Source: CAZGMJ01 sp964526785 (lineage in GTDB: Bacteria > Planctomycetota > Phycisphaerae > Sedimentisphaerales > Anaerobacaceae). From it: 64,000 nt of DNA. Every line of letters starts with the position of its first letter. Position 1 is the first letter of the stretch. The DNA lies in the NCBI GenBank assembly GCA_964526785.1, contig CAZGMJ010000024.1, forward strand, positions 1 to 64,000. Direction: 5' to 3'. This document shows, one piece after another, positions 37,038-44,425 of this stretch. The translations under genes and the position numbers were made by a program. The notes beneath the pieces are model-generated. The model had not been told where the DNA came from, made no database searches, and saw nothing but the letters and a program-made list of their open reading frames with translations.

Positions 37038-37753
37038 AACCGGCAAATGACCGAAAGAGTGGTGATTTCTCGGCCGTAATCCTGGCCGGTGGGTTAGGTA
37101 CCAGGCTTCGCTCCGTAGTGGCGGACAGGCCCAAGATCATGGCCGATGTGAACGAACGGCCGTTTTTGACGTACCTTATCGAGCAGCTCGCCAGGGCCGG
37201 TGCCACCGAGGTAACACTGTGTCTAGGCTACATGGCCCGATATGTGCAGGACTACTTTGGCTCAAGCTATGGGCAGGTCCGCTTGCAGTATTCGGTGGAA
37301 CACGAACCGGCCGGCACAGGCGGCGCCCTCGCCATAGCGGATCCGTTGCTCGAGAGCGATACAGTTCTCGTGATGAACGGCGATTCTTATGTGGACACAG
37401 ACCTTTCAGCCTTCATCGACTGGTACCGAGACGCACAACGCTCGGCGGGAATACTCTGCGTTTATGCCAAAGATACTTCTCGATATGGCAGTATCGAGCT
37501 CGGCGATAATGACGCCATCACAGCCTTTCGAGAAAAAAGAGGCTCCAAAGGCCCCGGCTGGATCAACGCAGGGATATACATGATCGCCAGAAGCAAGATC
37601 ACCACCTTTCCAAGGGGGGCAAAGTATTCTCTCGAGCGCGAATTCTTCCCTTCGCTGTTAGGCGAAGAACTCGCGGGCTTCAAAGCCTCCGGACGTTTCA
37701 TTGACATCGGAACGCCCGAATCGTATGCTATGGCAAGCTGTTTCTTCGAATGA
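37034..37753 (+). CDS. hddC: HddC-like sugar-1-phosphate nucleotidyltransferase
   Basis: The chosen start is GTG at 37034, overlapping the upstream TGA (GTGA) with GAAAGAGG before it; an ATG 33 bases upstream also exists. The 239-residue enzyme shows the nucleotidyltransferase signature LAGGLGTRLRSVV and DRPKIMADVNERPFL, NGDSYVDTDLS for metal/NTP binding, and PGWINAGIYMIA. The pattern fits D-glycero-D-manno-heptose 1-phosphate guanylyltransferases, though related mannose or glucose transferases are possible. A GHMP kinase of the HddA type follows, which supports the heptose assignment. Confidence 0.75.
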   Translation: MKPANDRKSGDFSAVILAGGLGTRLRSVVADRPKIMADVNERPFLTYLIEQLARAGATEVTLCLGYMARYVQDYFGSSYGQVRLQYSVEHEPAGTGGALAIADPLLESDTVLVMNGDSYVDTDLSAFIDWYRDAQRSAGILCVYAKDTSRYGSIELGDNDAITAFREKRGSKGPGWINAGIYMIARSKITTFPRGAKYSLEREFFPSLLGEELAGFKASGRFIDIGTPESYAMASCFFE

Positions 37754-37811
37754 ATAGAGGGTTTGCGGCCAAGCCGGCCCGCATGATGGTAGACATGGAG
37801 GTCTTGCTGTA

Positions 37812-38942
37812 ATGGTAATCACGCGTACTCCTTACCGCATATCGTTTTTTGGCGGCGGCACGGACTACTCGTCCTGGTACCTAAAGCATGGTGGCGCTGT
37901 TCTATGCACCAGCATAGACAAATACTGTTACCTTACATGTCGCCATCTTCCCCCTTTCTTCGAGCATAAGTACCGGATCGTATACTCCCGCATAGAACTG
38001 TGCAAGAGCATTCGCGAAATCCAGCATCCGGCCGTCCGCGAAACGCTCCGCTTTCTTAAACTCAATAGAGGACTCGAGATACATCACGACGGAGACCTGC
38101 CCGCCCGCAGCGGAATCGGGTCGAGTTCCTCATTTACCGTCGGCCTGTTGCATGCACTCTACGGACTCCAGGGAGTCCTCCCCAGCAAGAGACAACTGGC
38201 AACCGAGAGCATCCACATCGAGCAGGAAATGATTCGGGAAATGGTCGGATCGCAGGATCAGGTAATAGCAGCACTCGGCGGATTGAATCGAATCTCTTTT
38301 GCCCGCGATGGCGAAATTGACATCCGGCCCGTCACCGTCGCAAACGAACGTCGGGACGAACTCAACTCGCACCTAATGCTGTTCTACACGGGAATAAAGC
38401 GAACGGCTTCGAACATTGCCAATGGTTACGCCCAGTCGATGGATAAGAAACACCAGGCATTACTCAGAATGCGTCACATGGTGGATGAAGCCATCGATAT
38501 ACTCAACAGCGACCGTTCATTGAATGAGTTTGGCGAACTGCTGCATGATGGCTGGCTTCTCAAGCGATCACTTAGTTCTGCAATATCCAATGGAATCATC
38601 GACGACATCTACGGCCGGGCTTGCGACGCAGGCGCGGTCGGGGGCAAAATTCTCGGAGCCGGTGGAGGCGGTTTCCTGCTGCTGTTCGTGCCCCCCTCCG
38701 CCCAGAAGCGGGTACGCAAGGTCCTCAGCAGACTGATCCGTGTGCCCTTCAAATTCGAAACGGGCGGCAGCCAGGTCGTCTTCTACGAACCGCAACAGGA
38801 AGACTACCGCGAACTGGAGCGGGACCGGGCCACAAGGCAACTCGATTCCTTCAAGGAACTGGAAGCTCTCGAAGATCGCGAATTCGTGGAAAGGCGGATA
38901 CCTGCAAGAAGAACCCAAGACGAGGTGGAATCACCGCTATGA
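37812..38942 (+). CDS. hddA: HddA-like GHMP kinase (heptose-7-phosphate kinase)
   Basis: A 376-residue GHMP kinase. RTPYRISFFGGGTDY is the N-terminal substrate block of the HddA/galactokinase group, LPARSGIGSSSSFTVGLLHA is the ATP-binding loop, and ILGAGGGGFLLLF is the C-terminal GHMP motif. D-glycero-D-manno-heptose 7-phosphate kinases share the FFGGGTDY start. The C-terminal 50 residues are charged and not part of the fold. It ends with ATGA overlapping the transketolase N-subunit start. No GmhA isomerase gene is in the window, so sedoheptulose-7-phosphate isomerisation would need a gene elsewhere. Confidence 0.8.
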   Translation: MVITRTPYRISFFGGGTDYSSWYLKHGGAVLCTSIDKYCYLTCRHLPPFFEHKYRIVYSRIELCKSIREIQHPAVRETLRFLKLNRGLEIHHDGDLPARSGIGSSSSFTVGLLHALYGLQGVLPSKRQLATESIHIEQEMIREMVGSQDQVIAALGGLNRISFARDGEIDIRPVTVANERRDELNSHLMLFYTGIKRTASNIANGYAQSMDKKHQALLRMRHMVDEAIDILNSDRSLNEFGELLHDGWLLKRSLSSAISNGIIDDIYGRACDAGAVGGKILGAGGGGFLLLFVPPSAQKRVRKVLSRLIRVPFKFETGGSQVVFYEPQQEDYRELERDRATRQLDSFKELEALEDREFVERRIPARRTQDEVESPL

Positions 38943-39754
38943 CGTCCGTTGGTTCGCTTGAGAAAAAAGCCCGCTGGGTCCGCCGCGAAACGCTGAAGCT
39001 CCACAAGCGAGCACCCGAGTCGCGCGTCGCCTCGTCCTTGTCAATGGTCGAAATATTCGTAAGCCTGTATTATGGCGGTGCGATGCAGTTCGACGCAACC
39101 GACACGTTTAGCTCGATGCGAGACCGCTTGATCATCAGTAAGGGACACGGCGCAGTCAGCCTGTATCCCATTCTGGCCGATCTGGGATTCCTCGACAGAA
39201 AGAACCTCGACACGATCAATGAGCCCGGAGCCCTTCTCCGGGCCATCCCTGACATGACCATCCCCGGATTCGAGACCATCAACGGGGCGCTTGGGCACGG
39301 CCTTGGCATAGCCTGCGGCGTGGCCATGGCAATGCGGCTGCGCAACACCGACCGCAGAGTTTTCGTCATATGTGGCGACGGGGAACTGAATGAAGGGTCC
39401 GTTTGGGAGGCGGCCATGTTCGCGGGCTATCACAAGCTGGACAATCTTATCCTTATCGTGGACTGCAATCAGATGTCGATGCTCGGTTACACGAAGGAAA
39501 TCCTGGATTTGCAGCCGCTTTCGCAGAAACTGGAGGCCTTCGGATGGCTTTCCGGCCGGACGGACGGCCATGATATCGAGCAACTCTGTGACATTCTGCA
39601 CCAAATGAAGAACTCGACCGAGAACAAGCCAAAGGCGCTTATTGCGCGTACCGTCAAAGGCAGGGGCGTCCCCCAACTGGAAGGCGATCCGCTCTGCCAC
39701 GTCAAGAGTCTTCGTCCTGAAGAGGTCGACGCTTTGCTTGAGGAACACGCATGA
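38939..39754 (+). CDS. Transketolase, N-terminal (TPP-binding) subunit
   Basis: The 271-residue subunit begins at ATG 38939, overlapping the kinase stop. The thiamine-pyrophosphate motif is GDGELNEGSVWEAA followed by LILIVDCNQ. The conserved ISKGHGAVSLYPILADLG and GALGHGLGIACGVAMA blocks identify the transketolase PP domain. It needs the next gene for the Pyr and C-terminal domains. In this operon it could supply sedoheptulose 7-phosphate for heptose synthesis, or transfer a two-carbon unit to a keto-sugar. Confidence 0.93.
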   Translation: MTSVGSLEKKARWVRRETLKLHKRAPESRVASSLSMVEIFVSLYYGGAMQFDATDTFSSMRDRLIISKGHGAVSLYPILADLGFLDRKNLDTINEPGALLRAIPDMTIPGFETINGALGHGLGIACGVAMAMRLRNTDRRVFVICGDGELNEGSVWEAAMFAGYHKLDNLILIVDCNQMSMLGYTKEILDLQPLSQKLEAFGWLSGRTDGHDIEQLCDILHQMKNSTENKPKALIARTVKGRGVPQLEGDPLCHVKSLRPEEVDALLEEHA

Positions 39755-40722
39755 CCGAACCCAGGACAAAGACAATGCGGGACGCCGTAATCGAACGCAT
39801 TTACGCGAGAATGGCAGAGGACCGGAGCATCTTCTTCGTCTCGGCAGACTTTGGGGCCCCGGCGCTGGACCGCATACGGCAGGACTACCCTGACCGTTTT
39901 GTCAATGTCGGTATTGCCGAGCAGAATCTGGTGAATGTGTGCACGGGTCTGGCCCTGGAGGGATTGACCGTGTACGGCTATGCCATCGCCACCTTTCTGA
40001 CCATGCGAGCCTATGAACAGATACGCAACAACATCTCCCTGATGGCCAGGCACCGGCAGATGAATGTGAATCTGCTCGGCGTCGGCGCAGGTCTCAGCTA
40101 CGATATGTCCGGGCCCTCGCATCATTGTCTCGAGGATCTGTCCATCATGCGGACGCTGCCCGAGATTGCGATCTTCTCGCCGGGTGACTGGATGATGGCC
40201 GAAGCGTTCGTGGACGTATCCATCGGGCAGAAGGCCCCCAAGTACTGGCGGCTCGATGGCAAACCCGTCCGGTCGATCTACAGCGACGGAGTTGACGTCT
40301 GCTGGGATAAGGGCTTCTTCGAGCTATCGACTGACGGCGATGTCTGCCTGCTGGCCACCGGATGCATGACGGGCCGCGCATTGGAAGCTGCTGATGCGCT
40401 GCGAACCGACGGAATCGCTGTCGGCATAATCGATCTCTTCATGCTTCGCCCGCTGGACGCAGATGCACTAACGAAGGCGCTGAGTAGCTACCACACGGTC
40501 ATCACAATCGAAGAAGGTTTTATTGGAAAAGGCGGTCTGGATAGCCTGATTTCCGGTATTCTGCGGGCTTCGGGAAGCCAAACCCAGCTCGAATCGCTCG
40601 GTTTCCCCGAAGCACATGTGTTCGAATGTAACAACAGAGATGCGCTGGTTGAATGGAATGGCTGTGGCCCACAGGCAATAGCCCGGACCGTCACAGACTG
40701 TCTTATGCGGTCGAGAAGGTAG
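39751..40722 (+). CDS. Transketolase, C-terminal subunit
   Basis: The 323-residue partner subunit overlaps the N-subunit gene by ATGA, ensuring paired synthesis. It carries the Pyr domain with the cofactor-activating glutamate region (FVNVGIAEQNLVNVCTGLAL), SGPSHHCLEDLSIMRTLP and a C-terminal domain (VCLLATGCMTGRALEAADAL). Split transketolases of this kind are common in archaea, Clostridia and in sugar or antibiotic clusters. Confidence 0.93.
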   Translation: MTEPRTKTMRDAVIERIYARMAEDRSIFFVSADFGAPALDRIRQDYPDRFVNVGIAEQNLVNVCTGLALEGLTVYGYAIATFLTMRAYEQIRNNISLMARHRQMNVNLLGVGAGLSYDMSGPSHHCLEDLSIMRTLPEIAIFSPGDWMMAEAFVDVSIGQKAPKYWRLDGKPVRSIYSDGVDVCWDKGFFELSTDGDVCLLATGCMTGRALEAADALRTDGIAVGIIDLFMLRPLDADALTKALSSYHTVITIEEGFIGKGGLDSLISGILRASGSQTQLESLGFPEAHVFECNNRDALVEWNGCGPQAIARTVTDCLMRSRR

Positions 40723-40733
40723 AAAAGGAGCCA

Positions 40734-41942
40734 ATGGTGTCTTCGGGACAATTGCAAAGTGCAGACACGCAGAAGAGGCTCAACTGGCCCCTGATGGTGA
40801 ATAACATCACACGCTCGGACCTCGACGTCCTGATTGAATTCCTGCGCGACATGCCCCGCCTCACGCAGTCGGGCAATGTGGCCGCGTTCGAGCGGGAATG
40901 GTCCGAGTGGCTCGGTGTACGGCACAGCGTTTTCGTTAATTCCGGTTCCTCGGCCAATCAAATCACAATGGCCGCACTGCGACAGCTTCACGGCCCGGGC
41001 GAGGTCATCGTGCCGACACTGACGTGGGTGTCGGATATCGCTTCGGTTCTCCAGCACGGACTCACCCCTGTCTTCGTGGACATCGATCCAAAGAATCTGT
41101 GTATGGATACCGAGCAGGTGATCGCCAGGTTGAACGACCAGACGCGCGCGGTCTTCATCACCTACGTACAGGGCTTCAATGGCTTGACGGACCGCCTTTT
41201 GACCGAGCTGAACAAACGCGGCATTCCGCTTATTGAGGACGTGTGCGAATCCCACGGCGCGACGTTTCACGGCAGAAAACTGGGCAGTTTCGGTCTGGCC
41301 TCGAATTTCTCTTTCTACTTCGCACACCACATGAGCACAATCGAAGGAGGAATGGTGTGCACAAATGACAATGACTTTTACCAGACGGCCCGCATGCTGC
41401 GATCGCATGGCATGGTCCGCGAGGCATCTGACAACGCGCTCAAGTCCGGCTATGCCGACAAATACGCAGACCTTAATCCTGACTTCATTTTCGCCTTTCC
41501 CGCATATAACATGCGCAGTACCGAGATCAATGCTGTCCTCGGTCGCAGCCAACTGAAACGCCTGGACGAAAACAACGCGAGGCGCAGATATAACTTAAAG
41601 GTCTTCCTGGATAATCTTGATTCGGAAAGATACCGCACGGATTTTGACCTTGAAGGCAGTTGTAATTACGCGCTTAATCTGATCCTGCGCCGGCCGGATC
41701 AAGAATTGAGGGATCGCGTCGAAAACGCACTCAGGGCAGCAAACGTGGAATTTCGCAGAGGCAGTGCAGGCGGCGGAAATCAGTTGCGACAGCCCTACCT
41801 GCGACAGCGTCTCGGTCATCGTGAATACAAGAAGTACCCGCAAACCGAACACATACATTTCTTCGGCTGTTACATCGGGAACTATCCCGACCTCGATGAG
41901 GCCGATATCAAAGCCCTGTGCAAGTTACTAAACGGGCTGTAA
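40734..41942 (+). CDS. DegT/DnrJ/EryC1-fold enzyme with His instead of the PLP lysine (ColD/RfbH-like 3-dehydratase)
   Basis: The ATG at 40734 (AAGGAG upstream) gives 402 residues. The fold matches DegT aminotransferases: VNSGSSANQITMAAL, VIVPTLTWVSDIASVL, FVDIDPKNLCMD and IPLIEDVCESHGATF. At the position of the Schiff-base lysine the sequence reads FSFYFAHHMSTIEGG, so Lys is replaced by His198. This substitution is known from GDP-4-keto-6-deoxymannose 3-dehydratase (ColD) and the CDP-hexulose 3-dehydratase RfbH, which remove the C3 hydroxyl instead of transaminating. There is no E1-type N-terminal Fe-S cysteine set. It likely makes a 3-deoxy-4-keto sugar nucleotide. Confidence 0.85.
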   Translation: MVSSGQLQSADTQKRLNWPLMVNNITRSDLDVLIEFLRDMPRLTQSGNVAAFEREWSEWLGVRHSVFVNSGSSANQITMAALRQLHGPGEVIVPTLTWVSDIASVLQHGLTPVFVDIDPKNLCMDTEQVIARLNDQTRAVFITYVQGFNGLTDRLLTELNKRGIPLIEDVCESHGATFHGRKLGSFGLASNFSFYFAHHMSTIEGGMVCTNDNDFYQTARMLRSHGMVREASDNALKSGYADKYADLNPDFIFAFPAYNMRSTEINAVLGRSQLKRLDENNARRRYNLKVFLDNLDSERYRTDFDLEGSCNYALNLILRRPDQELRDRVENALRAANVEFRRGSAGGGNQLRQPYLRQRLGHREYKKYPQTEHIHFFGCYIGNYPDLDEADIKALCKLLNGL

Positions 41943-41954
41943 GAGGAGTGTGCC

Positions 41955-43427
41955 TTGGAGAAACAGGTCGATATTGTACTCGTTAAGCCCGGCAGCCAGA
42001 AGCAATTATACGGTGATCTGGCTGTGGATCAATTGACCGCTATCGAACCGCCTCTGTGGGGGGCCATACTGGCCGGCTTCCTCCGCGACCGTGGCTACTC
42101 GGTCTTGCTCTACGATGCAGAGATCGAGAACTGGTCCTACGAACAGACTGCGACCGCTGTAGCCGAAGCAGCTCCCCTTCTGGCTGCGGTCGTTGTATCG
42201 GGTTCGAACCCCTCTGCCAGCACGATGAACATGTCCGGAGCCGAGCAGATACTTGCATACCTCGGACAGCAGGCTCCGGAAATACATACTCTTCTTGCAG
42301 GCCTGCATCCCAGCGCTCTGCCGCAGCAGACTATGCAGCAAGTGGATGTTGATTTCCTGTGTCAAGGCGAAGGCTTCTACACGCTCCCCCCCCTTATCGA
42401 CGCGCTCAAAACAAACGCCCGTGACCTTCATATGGAAGGCCTTTGGTACAGGCAAAGCGACCAAATCGTGGCAAATCGCCGGCCGAGCTTGCTGGACGAT
42501 CTTGGCCAACTCGGCACACCTGCCTGGGACATGCTGCCGATGGACAGGTATCGGGCGCATAACTGGCATTGTTTCGATCACATCGACCAACGCAGCCCAT
42601 ATGCGATCCTGTACACGAGTCTCGGCTGCCCATTCAGATGCTCGTTCTGCTGCATTAACGCCCTTTTCGGCAGGAACACGATTCGTTACCGGCCGATTGA
42701 TTCGGTCATGGATGAACTCGATCTTCTCGCCGGCAGGTACGGCATACGAAACATCAAGATTATCGATGAAATGTTCGCTCTCAATGAAGAACGTGTCATC
42801 GAGCTTTGTGACAGGATTATCGAGCGAGGTTACAACCTGAATATGTGGGCCTACGCCCGCGTCAACACGGTAACGCCCGCAATGTTGACGAAGATGAAGC
42901 AGGCCGGCATTAACTGGCTGGCGTACGGCTTCGAATCGGGATCAAAGAAGGTAATCGAGGACGTTACGAAGGGCTACACGGTCGACCACGTCCAGAGCGT
43001 TGTGGAGATGACATACTCTGAAGGTCTCCATATATGTGGCAACTATATCTTCGGCCTGCCCGAAGACGACTACGATTCGATGCAGCAAACTCTCGAGATG
43101 ATGTTTGAGATCAATGCCGAATGGGCCAACATCTACTGCGCAATGGCATATCCGGGTTCGCGGCTGTACGAAATGGCAAAGGAAAACAACTGGCCGCAGC
43201 CCGAGTCCTGGCAGGGTTATTCCCAGTATCGATACGACTCACTGCCCCTGCCGACCAGGCATCTCGCAGCCGGACAGGTCCTGGCTTTTCGCGACTATGC
43301 TTTTCACGCTTACTATGATAATCCGCGATATCTTTCTATGATAGACGCTAAATTCGGCCCTGACACCGTGGCACATATTCGCCGGATGGCCGCAAAGCAA
43401 CTCGAACGCAAACACGCATTTGTCTAA
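41955..43427 (+). CDS. B12-binding-domain radical SAM protein
   Basis: The 490-residue protein likely starts at a TTG (AAGAGGAG upstream). Residues about 5-150 match a cobalamin-binding-like domain (PPLWGAILAGFLRDRGYSVLLYDAE). The radical SAM domain follows with the cluster motif CPFRCSFC and later GYNLNMWAYARVN and LAYGFESGSKKVIEDV. Such proteins perform methylations or rearrangements on unactivated carbons, or act in polysaccharide and lipid modification. In this operon it may modify the sugar or a carrier. No C-terminal SPASM cysteine cluster is visible. Confidence 0.87.
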   Translation: MEKQVDIVLVKPGSQKQLYGDLAVDQLTAIEPPLWGAILAGFLRDRGYSVLLYDAEIENWSYEQTATAVAEAAPLLAAVVVSGSNPSASTMNMSGAEQILAYLGQQAPEIHTLLAGLHPSALPQQTMQQVDVDFLCQGEGFYTLPPLIDALKTNARDLHMEGLWYRQSDQIVANRRPSLLDDLGQLGTPAWDMLPMDRYRAHNWHCFDHIDQRSPYAILYTSLGCPFRCSFCCINALFGRNTIRYRPIDSVMDELDLLAGRYGIRNIKIIDEMFALNEERVIELCDRIIERGYNLNMWAYARVNTVTPAMLTKMKQAGINWLAYGFESGSKKVIEDVTKGYTVDHVQSVVEMTYSEGLHICGNYIFGLPEDDYDSMQQTLEMMFEINAEWANIYCAMAYPGSRLYEMAKENNWPQPESWQGYSQYRYDSLPLPTRHLAAGQVLAFRDYAFHAYYDNPRYLSMIDAKFGPDTVAHIRRMAAKQLERKHAFV

Positions 43428-43483
43428 AACGCTTGGTTGTATCCTCGCGTGAATGGACACAGACACGAACGGACTGATACCAG

Positions 43484-44425
43484 ATGCTGCTGTCGATTGT
43501 CTTTTCATTCCGAAACGAGCAGGAAGTAATTCCCGAGTTGATCAACAGGCTCCGCAACACCCTCGACGGTCTGGACATTGACTACGAACTACTCTTTGTT
43601 AACGATGCCTCGACCGACGGCTCGCTGGAACTGCTCCTCAACTACCACGACAAGGACCCGCGCGTCAAGATCATCAATATGTCCAGACGGTTCGGCGTAA
43701 CGCCTTGTGTGATGGCCGGGTTCAGGCAGGCCAGAGGCGATGCGGTCGTGTATATGGACGCAGATTTGCAGGACCCGCCCGAACTCATCCCTGAGATGCT
43801 GGAAGCCCGTCGCCAGGGTGCAGACGTCGTTAATACCATACGCACAAAACGCAAGGGCGAGAATCCCGCGAAGATGTGGTTGACCAAGCGAGCGTACGGG
43901 ATCATAAACCGTGTCGCCGACATAGATATACCGCCCAATTCCGGCGATTTCAAGCTGCTCTCGCGCAGAGCGTTGGATCAGGTATTGCGTCTCAATGAAT
44001 ACGACCCGTACATGCGAGGTCTCGTTCGCTGGGTCGGATTCAAACAGGTGGACATACCTTACGAGCGGGACGCACGCCATGCAGGCAAGCCCAAGTTCTC
44101 GCTTCTGAACAGCTTGAATCCTATGAAGGAGTTTGTCCGCGGGCTCATTTCGTTCTCAGAACTGCCACTGTACTTCGCATTGGTCGTGGGATTTCTGGTC
44201 TCTGTGGGAGCCTTCGGCTATCTGCTCTACATCGTCATTACGCGCGTATTCCTCGACATGCATCGCCCGGGTTGGCCCGCAATCATGGTCACGATGCTCT
44301 TTCTCGGCGGCACAACGCTATTCACCATCGGTATTCTGGGCCTGTACATCGGCAAGATTCATCACCAGACCAAGGGCCGCCCACCATACATCATCGAAAG
44401 CACCATAGGACTGGATAACGATTGA
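43484..44425 (+). CDS. Family 2 glycosyltransferase with C-terminal membrane helices (DPM1/ArnC-like)
   Basis: A 313-residue GT2 enzyme: N-terminal SIVFSFRNEQEVI, the nucleotide-binding VNDASTDGS, the metal motif YMDADLQDPPELIPEM, and SGDFKLLSRRAL. Two transmembrane helices at about 230-255 and 265-300 anchor it to the inner membrane. This architecture is typical of enzymes that load a sugar onto polyprenyl phosphate (ArnC, DPM1, GtrB). The downstream polytopic protein, overlapping by TTGA, is a candidate user of the lipid-linked sugar. Confidence 0.93.
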   Translation: MLLSIVFSFRNEQEVIPELINRLRNTLDGLDIDYELLFVNDASTDGSLELLLNYHDKDPRVKIINMSRRFGVTPCVMAGFRQARGDAVVYMDADLQDPPELIPEMLEARRQGADVVNTIRTKRKGENPAKMWLTKRAYGIINRVADIDIPPNSGDFKLLSRRALDQVLRLNEYDPYMRGLVRWVGFKQVDIPYERDARHAGKPKFSLLNSLNPMKEFVRGLISFSELPLYFALVVGFLVSVGAFGYLLYIVITRVFLDMHRPGWPAIMVTMLFLGGTTLFTIGILGLYIGKIHHQTKGRPPYIIESTIGLDND

